From Salvator merianae (Eukaryota; Chordata; Lepidosauria; Squamata; Teiidae), in the NCBI GenBank assembly GCA_003586115.2, contig QVOM02000074.1, positions 5,014,197 to 5,078,196 on the forward strand: a stretch of 64,000 nucleotides of DNA, read 5' to 3'. Below, in pieces: positions 12,060 to 57,728 of the stretch. Every line of letters begins with the position of its first letter. Position 1 is the first letter of the stretch. Below the pieces are notes generated by a model. The model saw only the letters and a program-made list of their open reading frames with translations, did not search any database and was not told where the DNA came from. The position numbers and the translations under genes were made by a program.

Positions 12060-12291
12060 AAACAGCAGTGTTCGGGTTGGTTTCTATTCTTACTTTTCAG
12101 CCAGCAGCAGCAGTCTTTCTTTTTCCTCAGACTCAGCAGCAGCAAACAAGAGAAGAATACCACGCCCACAGGCTACTTCCTTCACTTTCGTTTCTGTTTT
12201 CCACAAGCTGGGTTGGTAAAAGGGCGGCTGCTGCACGGCGCTGCGCGGTCTCATTTGTTCTTAGTAAGTTGGGCAAGCCGGGCTGGCCATC
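12060..12291 (+). promoter_or_regulatory. ZC3HAV1: probable promoter and 5' UTR of ZC3HAV1 isoform A
   Basis: This stretch is richer in G+C and CpG than its surroundings and lies directly upstream of the first coding exon. It contains CAG-rich sequence and an ISRE-like cluster. No TATA box is obvious, and the transcription start cannot be placed from sequence alone. The ATG sits in the context CATCATGT. Confidence 0.5.
12179..12202 (-). promoter_or_regulatory. ISRE/IRF-like element cluster
   Basis: The minus strand carries three GAAA-type half-sites in series: AAAACAGAAAC, GAAACGAAAG and GAAAGTGAAG. IRF factors recognise GAAANNGAAA. The first is one mismatch from it, and the last is one mismatch from the PRDI/III-like GAAAGTGAAA. 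ZC3HAV1 is interferon-inducible in other vertebrates, so an ISRE about 90 bp upstream of the ATG is expected. Activity is inferred. Confidence 0.55.
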
Positions 12292-46835
<34,544 letters not shown>

Positions 46836-47600
46836 ACAGGAGGCTTTTTTCTAAAATTGTAGAGAAAAACATGTGCCTCTGGTTTACACACTGTGATTTA
46901 TTTCTGTTGTAATGGATCTGATTTTAGGGAAGCAATTTATTCCTTTTAAGTTTTTTAAAAGCTGTTGAGGACGACTGCGGAAAGATTTTCTATTTTAACA
47001 ATCAGTACTGTTAATTGACAGTGCAGAAGTTAAAATAAATCACTGAATAATCCATCACATGAAAAAGGATGCAACATTTTAAAAATAATCTGTTCTGTCG
47101 ATTTTAATGAAGGTTAAAGGGCAAATTGAGAGTCCTTTTTAAACGCTCTACTATTAATATATACGATTTTTATAGATGGGCATTAAGTCCATTAAATGAT
47201 GTGGGACAAACTGAAGTCTTTCTCCTACTAGACGAATACGATTCTTCGTTGTGCCAGGGACATACTATGGATAGTGGTATCAAAAGATGCTCCTGTTCAC
47301 TCTGGCACATTCTGACTTCCTGTTAGATATATAAGACATTGATGGCTGTCTGAAATCAGTCTTCTGTTGGTTTTTAACGCATATTATGAAAATTAACCAG
47401 CAGTGTCAGACAAAGGCAAAGTTTTTCGTTTTTCTGTTAAATAAAATTTCTACAGTTACTATTGATTGTTTTGCATTTTGTAGTTTTAGCGGAACTAAAG
47501 CCTTCTGGCATGAAACAGCTAAAAGTGCTTAGGAAAGTAAAACCATCCTAATCAGTGCTTTTGGTTTTATGTTTTAATAAAATTACTGAAGTACTATCAT
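46836..47600 (+). promoter_or_regulatory. ZC3HAV1: ZC3HAV1 3' UTR with three candidate poly(A) signals
   Basis: AATAAA occurs at 47,034-47,039, 47,440-47,445 and 47,576-47,581, giving possible 3' UTRs of about 0.2, 0.6 and 0.75 kb. The T-rich stretch 'GTTTTTCGTTTTTCTGTT' lies before the second. Use of each is not determinable from sequence. Confidence 0.55.
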
Positions 47601-50088
47601 TCATTTATGCTCCTTATATCATATGTGTGAGAAGTCAACTATGCAGCTATTGATATATTTTTTATCGATGCTGTGAATTGCCTTTCTGTTAATAACCAAA
47701 GCAGTAGATTGTGGCGAGGACAAAAAAACTGGTGTATTGCCACTAAAAGTTGGCTCTGTTTGTAGACAATGTTGTTGATCAGCTTTTCTAGTGGCTTTGC
47801 TGATATTACAGAGCTTCTGTCATCTTGTTAGGTTCTCCTTTCTCTAGGATATTGATGAGTTAGACCTACGTTTTCATGAAAATATAAAGATAAAAGCATG
47901 CTATAAAATATTTGTGTCTCTGTGTGTCTATGAATTTGTACACATGTGTGTCGCACTACTCAGCTGGTTGTAGGTGGGTGGCGTCTGCACATGAAGCTTG
48001 GAAGCAGCTTTGATGACTTAACATTTTCAAAAGATTGTGCCATGGTACAAATCATGGTCATAATACTCCAGTTCTGTATCCTGATAGTCAATCATATGCC
48101 CAGAGGAAACCCACAAATGTAATGAATTTTTGCTACTGGCATTCCAATGCATCTGTTTCTCAGAGACATATGATATCTGAGGTCAAAACACAATATAGTC
48201 AAAGCGCTAAGAAGAGGATCACGCTTCCCTTTATTACTTGCATGGTACTACAGATATGATCGGTTGACAAATCTAGTACAGTATGTGCACAATCATTACT
48301 AGTTGGTTTTCTTTAAAAAAAAATAGAATACATTTATAGCTTCCATCAAGCAACTGTGACATAATCATTTCTAAGTGTGCAGGTTGTATCTTGCCACAAG
48401 TACATTCTATCAATATGTTGTCTACAAGCTCAGTGCTCGAGCAAACTGCCTGGAAAGCAGAGGGCTGCCTGTTTGATCCCCAGCCTCATCCCGGAAGCAG
48501 GCAATGGCAAACCACTTCTGTATCTCTGCCAAGAAAACTGCATAGAGGTGCCCATTCCATCAACCAGGAGTCAGCAACAATTTGGTGGTAGGCCAACAAT
48601 TATATAGGAGAGCAATACTAGGCCCAATTTCATCTTTCCTAAGTTCAGTTGTAAAACATCACTGCTACTTTTTATAACTTTTTAGGAGACACTTCCCCTA
48701 GCTAAATCATACTATATTTTGCTTCCTTGGGAACCAATTTTGTACTTTAAATAAGCAAAGGAAATTTGAGACAGAGAAATCAAAGATGTACATCTGTAAA
48801 TCTACACATCCCAAAATCTTACTATAAAGAATTTGTGTAGGGTTATTGTGGATTATGTTGTCACGATGTGATTTGATTATGGCCTAAAATGGAGTTCCCA
48901 GTGAGAAACTTAGCAATGCTTTTTCAAAAATTTATGCAACAGCATGATGGGCACAGGCCTTCCTTATCAGTCTTTCAGTCAATGGTGAACTTGGTCTCAG
49001 TTCATCACGTTCCATAAGAAGGCATCTAAAGGGAAAGAATATGAACATTAAAATAGCAGTTAATCATGCAGTCAGTATCCTGAGGATGACCCAATCCTCA
49101 ACTGTGCACCTGTCAAAAAGGCATTCCCTGGGAGAGCCTGCAGAGATCCCTCTTCCAGATGTCTGCCACAGAGTGCAGTGGAGCCATGCCTGTGAAGAGT
49201 GCTGGCAACATTCCACAGGGCATAGTGGGAGAAGCATTAACTTGAGTTTTTTCCCTGATTTTCCCACAAGCATTCCTGTTTCCTCATGTTCACAGCTCTT
49301 ATCTTACTCCAAAATAAACTTCCTTTATTCAGAAGCCTCGATTATACAGTAACTGTCCTTTGAATTACTGCTGATCCTCCACAAATTTACAAGTTTAAGG
49401 GTGCCTTCAGATGTCACCCAAAAATCCCACTAGTGAGTAACATTCTGGAGGAAGACTCCTCTGAATAGCTGGGCAAAAGGGCAGGGCAAGTGCAGTCATT
49501 TACCTCGTCTAGCACTTGCTTCTGCAATGCTGTGACGCACACACCCAGGTATTTCAACAGTGCAAAATACCTGCAAGTGTGTGACTGTTGCCATGTGTGC
49601 ATGCACGGCTGCTATTTTTGGACTCTGAACATGAGCAGTGGCCGTTTTCAAGATGATGGGTCCTGGCAGTAGTGTCTAGACAGGTAAGTCAATATCACTA
49701 TAGTGGGAAAGCATGGGTTGAGAGTTTTTTCTTGCTATAGCGATATTCCTGAATTTCACAACAATATTCCAAGGCTATGTTAGGATTACCATTGATACAT
49801 CTGTCAATCCCAGCATAATCCTGGGATACACCCGGGTTTTATATCCTTGCTGGATGAAGGTTAAAAAATTAAACTATCATGTTACCCCATGTCATTGACA
49901 CGTCATCTATAGTAGGTGGTGGGGCTTTTTTGTGGACAACAACTAAATGGCAACCCCCCCCCCCTTTTAAGACTAGTGGGCCAGCAGCTAATATGTAACC
50001 CTTAGCAGATTAACTCATTTCATGAGAGCAATCCCACTGCACTGCTGTCACTGCAAAGACTAAGGACACAAATCTTCACACGTGTTGG
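47601..50088. other. intergenic sequence between the convergent genes, part 1
   Basis: Contains the Sauria-like SINE at 48,425-48,600; otherwise AT-rich and unremarkable. A frame at 49,041-49,352 is unrecognised. Confidence 0.5.
48425..48600 (+). mobile_element. Sauria-like tRNA-derived SINE
   Basis: 'CAGAGGGCTGCCTGTTTGAT' provides a B-box-like TTTGATCC. 'GGCAATGGCAAACCACTTCT', 'TATCTCTGCCAAGAAAACTG' and 'CAGGAGTCAGCAACAATTTG' follow the Bov-B-derived tail pattern of squamate Sauria SINEs. It is diverged. Confidence 0.65.
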
Positions 50089-50454
50089 ATGTATAAAAGA
50101 GCGTCTACGTTCTGGCTCCTAGTTCAAAGTGAAATCCACCAAATAATAAAAGATCAGATTCATTTTTCTCCAGAGATCTGCCTTCTACATCTTTGTGAAG
50201 CTCAGAACCAAGCAGTTAAAGCAAAAACTCTACTGAATGTTATGCTTTTAGCAGCCAAGATGCAGTTGGCTCAGAACTGGAAGGGGCACGAAACTTTATC
50301 TTTACAAACCTGGTACCAGAGACTCTGGAACACAGTTTCCTCAGATGGCATCTTAGCACAGCTAAAATGTCAACAGGGAGTAAGCTGGGAAGAACAGTAT
50401 TTCAGAACTTGGAAACCACTGGTGATTAGATTGTCTGAACAATTAGACTTGTGA
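50089..50454 (+). mobile_element. L1-type ORF2 C-terminal fragment
   Basis: A 121-codon frame contains 'TLLNVMLLAAKMQLAQNWKG' and 'LSLQTWYQRLWN'. L1 ORF2 ends with '..LL.AA...IA..WK....P...EW...LW', so this is the last ORF2 block. It is truncated upstream and is the largest open LINE fragment here. Confidence 0.65.
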
Positions 50455-51182
50455 GCTTACTTAAGCGGAGAAGTAAAGATTTTGATCTAAGGGCATCTTG
50501 TACATTATCAAACCATGTAAAAGTAGAAGGGCAGAGGTTTATTTCACAGTTCTCAATCATAGGAGAGAGCAGTAAATTAAGGAAGTTGCTTCCAGATCCT
50601 TTGTAAAGGCTGTAGCTTCCCACTTTGTATTTAGGCAGTGAGAACTTGTACATCCACAGTATGGGGTGGGAAGGTTCACAAACAAAGCATCAAGACTCTG
50701 ACATCTATACAGATCATTCTTGTGGAGATAACGGACAGCCTGCCATGTTCTTTCCCTTCCAGAGAGAGGAAAATTGCCATACATTGCAAAAGAACTCAAA
50801 GAGCGTGGCCAGAGCATAAGCCAGCCAACAGTTTAGAACAGTTAGTTAGTTTAGAAATAACATTATCTACATTTTGTAATTGCTCAGATTATTAAACTCT
50901 TCTCTAACTCATGAAGAAATGCCAATGGTTATTGCTGAGAGCAAGTCAATGAGTCATTCACTTGCTTAAGTGTTCAGGAGCATTCAGAAGGCTTTACATT
51001 AACAACCTCCAAACAAGATCTTTATCTTCAAAGTTCCTTGCAGATAGAATGGTATTAGGAAATTTAACCTTCAGTGGAACAAAGGTTTGTATTACAAATC
51101 ACACGGTTAAGTTTGAAAGAAAGAAAAATGCCAGCATTTTCAAAAGCATAGTAAGTATCAGTTAAAACGTAACTGTCAATAG
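50455..51182. other. intergenic sequence, no recognised feature
   Basis: Short frames only. The last eight bases (GTCAATAG) are the left copy of the target duplication of the next element. Confidence 0.5.
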
Positions 51183-52111
51183 TAGAGGTGTGCACGAAGG
51201 CACTTTCCCCTCTTCGCTTTGCAGTGCTGCGAAGCAAGGGAGCTTCGTTTTCGCGCGAAAACGAGAGGCTCGAAAAGGGAGCCTTTCGTTTTCGCGGCGA
51301 AAATCTTCGCAGCGACCGACCGATCGGAAACGGAGACAAATCAAGGCGAAGGGAAGACCTTCGCCATGAAGGTCTTCCCTTCGCCTTGATTTGTCTCCGT
51401 TTCCGATTGCTCTCTCATTCCCCCTAGCCTGTCAGTCGCGCGCGCACACTGACAGACTAGGGGGAATAAGAGAGAGCGTGATCGAAAAGAGAGAAATCAA
51501 GGCCAAGGTCTTCCCTTCGCCTTGATTTCTCTGTTTCCGAACGCGCAGAGCTCTCTCATTCCCCCCCCCCAGTCTGTCAGTGCGCACACTGACAGACTGG
51601 GGGGGGAATGAGCAAGCACTGCGCGATTGGAAACGGAGAAATCAGGGCGAAGGGAAGACCTTCGCCTTGATTTCTCTCTTTCCGGTTGAGCAGCGCTCTC
51701 TCTCATTCCCCCCCCTAGTCCGTCAGTGTGCGCGCTGACAGACTGGGGGGGGGGAAATGAGGGACAGCGATCGGAAATGGAGAAAAATCAATGCCGAATC
51801 CGATCGCTAAAGTTAAGTGCTGCCTGTCACAGAGGCAGCACTACTTTAGCGATTGGATTCAGCATTGATTTTCTGACGTTTCCGATCGGTCTCCCTCTTT
51901 TAGGCTGCGTGAAGCTTCTACACTCTGATGCAGGAGCTTCTCGCGGCCAAAAAGAGGGAGCTCGTGGCAAATGGCGAAGGTCTCAAAGGTCGCCAGGACC
52001 TTCGCCATTCGCATTCGCGAGCCCCTTTTGCCTTCGCATTTCGCGCGAAGATGGCGGAAATGCCATCTTCACGCGAAATTCGAAGTGCACGAAGCTTCAT
52101 GCACATCCCTA
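51183..52111. mobile_element. 929-bp hAT-like foldback element with perfect 8-bp target duplication
   Basis: Bounded by GTCAATAG at 51,175-51,182 and 52,112-52,119. It starts TAGAGGTGTGCACGAAG and ends in the complement of TAGGGATGTGCATGAAG. The interior is a train of hairpins. The largest has perfect 38-bp arms (51,324-51,361 and 51,369-51,406, 7-nt loop). Three more have TGTCAG...CTGACA cores (about 51,409-51,477, 51,555-51,611 and 51,691-51,771), and a longer one spans about 51,769-51,890. It is CpG-rich and non-coding; the frames of up to 128 codons over it are products of composition. Confidence 0.9.
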
Positions 52112-52161
52112 GTCAATAGAATTCTTTTCTTATATCTCCCACTGGAAATTCATTGCTGGCC

Positions 52162-52540
52162 AGATTTACAGTTGCAATCAAAATCATTCAACCCCCATTG
52201 CAAATTAGGTTTATTTGCAGAATGTACAAATTGTTTGCTGCTTGCAAAAGGCCAATAAAACAAGAACAAGGTAAATAGTTCAACATAATTAATATAACAA
52301 GTGTTTTCTCCAAATTCAACACAAAATGCCACTTTTAATGACTACTGCAGTCTCAAGTGTATTCAACCCCTTCATGACAAGTGACTTAGTATTTAGTAGA
52401 GCACTCTTTTGCTGTTATGACCTGCTGCAAATGTGATGCATAGCCAGACACCAGCTTCTAGCAGAGTTTTATCAGAATCTTAGCCCATTCCTCACTGCCA
52501 ATGGCCTCCAGTTCCCTAATATTGTTGGGTTTGCATGCTG
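52162..52540. mobile_element. Tc1/mariner-like terminal fragment
   Basis: Begins 'ACAGTTGCAATCAAAATCAT' and runs through 'ACCCCTTCATGACAAGTGAC', as at Tc1-like 5' ends. The same terminus occurs inverted at 58,490-58,675, ending 'GATTTTGATTGCAACTGT'. The transposase part is absent here. Confidence 0.65.
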
Positions 52541-52544
52541 CTTT

Positions 52545-52855
52545 ACTACCAGAAGAGGTGGTGACACCAGTCAGCCTGGATAGCTTTAAGACAGATTGGA
52601 CAGATTCATCGAGGTCAGGTGTATCAACGGCTACTAGAATGGATGCCTAGGTACTGTCTCCAGGGTGGAGAGCCAGGCAGGATGCCTCTTAAGGCCATTT
52701 GCTGAGAGTCGAGAGCAAGTGAAGGTTTTGCCTTTATATTCTGCTTGAGAAGCCCAGAAGCAATTGGTGGGCCACTGTGTGAGATGGGAAGCTGGATTAG
52801 ATGAGCTGTGGCCTGATCCAGCAAGGCTCCTCTTATGTTCTTACGTTCACTTGCT
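52545..52855 (+). mobile_element. L2/CR1-like LINE 3' end
   Basis: 'GGTGGGCCACTGTGTGAGAT', 'GCTGGATTAGATGAGCTGTG' and 'TGATCCAGCAAGGCTCCTCT', ending TTATGTTCTTACGTTC, is the clearest copy of this LINE end in the window. Confidence 0.7.
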
Positions 52856-54200
52856 CCCAAACCTAGCCTGGTGATGGCCTGAGATCTTGGGGTCTGAGGA
52901 AACTCATTGCCTCCTTCGCCTCCTGCTGAAACTGAAGAGAGAAGTCAACTTCTCACGAAGACTAATTTTGTGCTGCTTCACAGCTTCATTCCTGCTATCA
53001 CTTTGTGCTGTTCTGCAGCTTTGCTATCACTGAATCACTCAGGAAGAGGAATCTCCCTCTCTCCCTGCCTTGGTTTCCAGTCACACTGAGCCTCTGGGCT
53101 CCGTCACCTGGCAAAGAGCTACTCACGTGGGAAAGGAGGATCCTTTCCCTTGCCTTCGGCTGCCTTCTCTTCAGCTTCTGAGCACCTGCTCTGCAGTGCA
53201 TTCAGTCTCCAGTCCTGGACTCTGCACAGTGCAGAGATCTGCCTGAGAGTGAGGACCTCCTCCTCTCCTTCTATAGTCTGGTGAAAGTCTTTTAGAAGAG
53301 TAGACTGTGGATGGTGAGGAACTTTTTTGTTGCCCCCTTGTTATTTTCTCTAGCTAGTACAGTGCTCTTAGGACCAAGTGGGGCGGTCTAGGCATCAATA
53401 CCTGGCATCTGGAACCAAGATAGAGAGTGCTTGGGGAGGACCTTAATTATTTGTCAAGTGGGATGAGGACATCAACAGGAACAGTTTAGGACCTTTTAGA
53501 ATCTCTTAGATACCTCAGACACTTAAACACATGCCACTCCATAAGGAAACCTCAATATACCTTGTATTGTGACCTGCCTGCCTTATTAAACTGTCTGCAG
53601 AGTGCTCACTACAAGTAACTAGCTGTTTCCCATTTTGGAACTTCTAAGGGCTATTCATGTCTGGGGAGAATCTCCCTGCTCAGTTTAAAAAGAAGACTTG
53701 CTGTTTGGTTACAATTTTAAGCTAATCACAATACTTGAAGTCCATTCAGCTGCATAATCCAATTAACACCTTTTGTTTGCTTACTACATTTTGCCTTGCT
53801 ATAATTCAGATCGACGGTTTAACTAGTTTGCATTATTACTTATTGCTGCAACTGATTGCCTTTGAAGCTTGTATTTTTGCCTTGCTCTTTTATTATTTTG
53901 TGTTGCTCAATAAAAATTGTCAAAATTTGTATTATTTCTGCCTCAGAACACATTCCTTTGCCACCTTTCTAAGAACCCACAACAGTCAATTACATTCTGC
54001 CTAGAGCAGTTTTTCAAACCGACCTATTAGCTTTAGAACCCATAGGAATAACTGGAAATGGATAGTTCCCAAGTAAAAACTAGCTTATACCTCCTCTTTT
54101 TACATTGCATTAAAGGGTCTCAAATCTAGGAAGTTAGGGGATACCCATTTCTGGATGAAGTTGGTTTGCTCCAGAAAGAACAGGTTCATGATCTGAGAGC
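52856..54200. other. intergenic sequence, possible old retroelement end
   Basis: A CT-rich stretch, then AATAAA near 53,909 and a T-rich tail, could be an LTR or retroposon 3' end. No boundaries were established. Confidence 0.3.
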
Positions 54201-54670
54201 TAGGGATGTGCATGAACATTTTTTGCCTTTCAGTTTGTATCAAACCAAACCACATTTCTGGCCATACTGGTTTTTATTGCACCTCGAACTGCTGGCCTGG
54301 TTTTATGAGCAGGTCAGGCAGTCTGCAAAGTGGATCACTGAATCCCATTACATAATCCTGGGCATCTTCTTATTGTTTCATTGCACTTGTGACCTCCACC
54401 AATCACATTTGTGACCTCCCTTATTGCATTCATGCTTTCCCAGATCACATTCACTGTCTCTTTTTGTTACCCATCTTCCAGAGGACCCAGACTGAGCCAC
54501 TGTACCATCAAATGATTCTTCAGCAGATCGATCAGCCTGTTTTCCTGGCCTACTAGTCCTTCTGGAATGGAGGACCATGGGTTCTCTCAGCAGACCAAAT
54601 GTGTGGATCCCTTAAGTCCCCTATTTCATGCCAAACTGGTTCTAAATAGAATAGTTCCAGCACATCCCTA
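54201..54670. mobile_element. short relative of the foldback hAT-like family
   Basis: Starts TAGGGATGTGCATGAACA and ends in the complement of TAGGGATGTGCTGGAACT. These ends match the termini of the 51,183-52,111 element. Flanks do not match each other, so the target duplication has decayed or one end is secondary. Confidence 0.6.
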
Positions 54671-55897
54671 CAGGTGGTACTTCTGGATTCATCACTATTA
54701 CTTGAGTCTCAGATGGTAGCAGTAGTCAAGAATGCTTTCCTCCATTTCCAGTTGGTTTGCCAGCTTCAGTCCTTCCTGGATAGGAACAACTTGGTCATGA
54801 TGATCTACACTGGTATCCTCTACACTAAACTACTTTAATATGCTCTATATGGGGCTACCCTTACATGCAGTGCAGAAGCTTGGATTAATGTAAAATGCAG
54901 AATGCAGCACTCTGGTGATGGAAGTCTCTGGTCAGATGTACATAATGCCATTCTTGAAATATCTATACTGGTTGTCTATTTGTAACCAGGGCTGATTTGA
55001 GGTGTTACAAATAATGCCTTAGGTGCTTTGATCTTCTCCCATACAGACCTGCCCAGGTATTAAGATCACAAAAGGCGGCCCTCCTTGTTGGTCCATCACC
55101 TCAGATTTTTGAGGGGTGGTAGCACATGAGGGGGCCTTTTAAGTCATTGCCCCCATGTTTTGAAATAGCTTTCCAACAGAAGTAATGCCAGAAGTCATCA
55201 TTATATCACTTTCATGTCCTGGTTAAAATGTAGCACTTCACCCAAGCCTTTGTGAGAACAGAGGACATTGAAGACACCCTAGTCTAAACTGCAATGTAAT
55301 ATTTAATACAGAATCTTAATTCTGCAAAAAGATTGATGATGCAAGTTTAACTTAGTCCTCTATGCTTACGTGAGTTACCTATGAACAGGTACCAACCATG
55401 GGAAGGTCCATAGTAGCAGAAGTCCAAAAAGTGAGCTTTCAAACAAGATAAACTCCCCCCCCAGTGCACAAAGCTTATGTTTTTCTTTTCACTGCTTGTA
55501 ATTTTATTAATAAACCCCTATCCTTCAATCCAGTGATACCTATAGGTTTTTATCTTCTAGAGGGTGGTACTTACCTAGCAAGTTTTTGGTTTGCTTTCAA
55601 TTTGCAGTTTAAGGCAGCATGGATCAGTAACTGGGCAAAAACATCTCTCTAGGAAAAATACAAACACACACACGCGCTAATTATTATTCCAAAATGAGAA
55701 TATAAGCAGGGTGAAGGAAAGATTCACTATAGTGTTAAGTTACAAATGCAGAATACATTGGTCATTCATTTACATATTCATTTAAATATCTGTAATAAAT
55801 TAGTACTGCATTCCAAATCCCATAAGAATATTGCCATTAGAAGAGTCTTAATAAGGGTGGTGAAGGGTTTATTTTACCATTAATGATATAATGTATT
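54671..55897. other. intergenic sequence, no recognised feature
   Basis: Short frames and a small CA-rich tract near 55,664. Nothing else is recognised. Confidence 0.5.
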
Positions 55898-55997
55898 GCA
55901 GCTGCGACAGTATGGAGGCCCGGAGGCCCTGTGAACAGCGATCGTCCCTTTCCTGTGGGTTCCAAACACCCGTGCTTAAAGCGACTGGCTGCCGCTG
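55898..55997. mobile_element. half copy of the palindromic hAT MITE, copy 3
   Basis: 'CAGCTGCGACAGTATGGAGG' leads into a single arm ('GGCCCTGTGAACAGCGATCG', 'TTAAAGCGACTGGCTGCCGC') matching 7,748-7,936. The second arm is missing, so the hairpin is lost. ATTG lies on both sides but no full 8-bp duplication. Confidence 0.6.
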
Positions 55998-56984
55998 ATT
56001 GCCGGTTTGCTTGTCCCTTTCGTAACTGTTGTTTTAGCACCTATTGACAATGGCTGCTACTTACAAAAAGAATTATGGCAATGAAGGATTTGTTGTAGAA
56101 AAGGCAACAGTGTATCTGTTCATACTGGTGTCATGTGATGATGGAATGTGGATTCAGAGGCAAGGAAGCTCCTGGTTCACAGGAATGCCTTTACATAAGA
56201 ATTGGTAAAAACAGACCATGACATTAGACACTTGGTATAAGAAGCAGTAATATGGTGCTGATGCAGAAAAACTAACCCATCATTCTAAAAGTATTTTTTA
56301 AAAAGTAATTTGACAGTTTATTGAGCTGAGCAAAGAGTGACTAGTGACTTGACTAGAATAGGGGTAGACTGTAGCAAGCTGTTTAGTTCTTTCCCTGCTC
56401 AGCACACAGCTCAGGATGTGCCAAACTGTAAGAAGAGAGGCACTAGACTCTCAGGCACCTTACCCAACAACTCCAGGTTTTTTTCTACAGCACTCAAAGC
56501 CTCCTTGGGAGTAGTCAAGTCCCAGGCAAAAGGTGCAGGGAACTCACCTCTCTGTGAAATGCAGCTACCACCATTATCCTTTTCTCCATGGGTGGGGGGC
56601 TGCACTGCACACCAGCACCACGTCATCGCTTGCGTGCAGGGTGGCCCCACCCACTGAGAGAAGGACAATGCCAGCAGCCACACTTTACTGGAAGATGAGT
56701 TCCCTGCACCTTCTGTATAGAGCACACCTACTCCAGATGCTACAGAGAGCCTGGGGCTGTTGAGTAAGGCACCTGATGATCCTGGACCTCTCTGAGCACT
56801 TTGTAAGGAACGAACGTCTTACGAAGGGCAGTTTGGCACATGCCACCCCACACCAGTGCTCACACATATTGTTCTATCTTTAATTCTTTATATTCAGCAG
56901 TTATAGGACGCCACCTATAAATCAGAGACAAAGCCAACAAACTTTATTAATTAAAAAGTTTAATACAACAAACTTTCCCCTTAC
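55998..56984. other. downstream TTC38-like intron or intergenic sequence
   Basis: The expected next TTC38 exon (the family's 'RDVFNQLL..HAA' block) was not found here or further left by eye. Short frames only. Confidence 0.4.
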
Positions 56985-57144
56985 TTGAGCATTGCTCCCT
57001 CCTATTTCAACAAGCTGGTAGCGAATGGGATACAGCAATTCCACTGCCTTATCATAATTGCCATTTTCGAATTCTACAAATGCTTGCAAAAGAGGCAAGC
57101 CTACTTTTGGAACTAATTTTAGCTGATGGTCTTCATGAGGGGCC
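56985..57144 (-). CDS. TTC38: TTC38-like exon (third of three seen)
   Basis: 160 bp between a polypyrimidine-AG acceptor (57,146-57,145) and donor GTAAGG. It encodes 'APHEDHQLKLVPKVGLPLLQ', 'AFVEFENGNYDKAVELL' and 'YPIRYQLVEIGGSNAQ'. TTC38 has 'VGLPLC.AL...EDGN.D...ELLLPIRY..V.IGGSNAQ', an unmistakable match. Its single leading base completes the split Gln codon of the previous exon. The exon has no disablement. TTC38 is a TPR protein of uncertain function. Confidence 0.88.
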
Positions 57145-57728
57145 CTGGGCAAAAGAAAAAAGAAAAAGAAGCTGTGACATCCAAAGAATTAATAAATAAT
57201 TTTACTGATATTTATGGCATATTTGAACAATATGAACTCAAAAACAGAAAACAAAATACCACCCATGCTGGGGTACTTTTGCCTAAGAACAGGAGTTCTG
57301 TTTCAGCTAAGTTGTCCTATTTGCTCTTGGTGGATTTCTGTCATTGGTTCGTTGCATTTAATCCGACTGTTTATGAGCACTCAATGTATTTGGCAGACTA
57401 AGGTATGATTAATACCTTTGTTGCTAACTTCTTAAGATATGAAGCCGAGGTGCTTGACTAAAGAAACACAAGGATAAAGAAAGAACAGAGCAACTCCAGG
57501 TAATACTGGGCAGTCTTGGCTCAAATTAGCACATCAATTTCAATTCAGCATCTTCACACCCAAGGCTTCTTTTGAAGGTTTTTCTGCTGCACTATTTCAG
57601 TTTACGGTCTGTTCATCAATGCTGTGGAAACACTGAGGGTCAGGTATATCAACAGTATTAGGGGGTACCAAAAATCTGGCCAACCCACCCACCTCAGTTG
57701 CCCATATGTAATATTGTCTGCTGCTTAC
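57145..57728. other. TTC38-like intron
   Basis: Includes an 82-bp segment (57,587-57,668) repeated at 62,459-62,541 in another intron of the same gene. Otherwise AT-rich. Confidence 0.5.
57587..57668. repeat. about 80-bp dispersed repeat, copy 1
   Basis: 'GCTGTGGAAACACTGAGGGT' and 'CAGGTATATCAACAGTATTA' are nearly identical to 62,459-62,541. Confidence 0.85.

Noticed and set aside
48425..48500. Possible tRNA gene
   Set aside because: The B-box-like TTTGATCC is part of a tRNA-derived SINE with a Bov-B-like tail; no intact cloverleaf is present.
51497..52258. Frames of 60-128 codons in the foldback element
   Set aside because: They arise from palindromic CpG-rich DNA and appear symmetrically on both strands.
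52856..53990. Possible solo LTR
   Set aside because: AATAAA and a T-rich end exist, but no TG...CA termini with a target duplication could be established.
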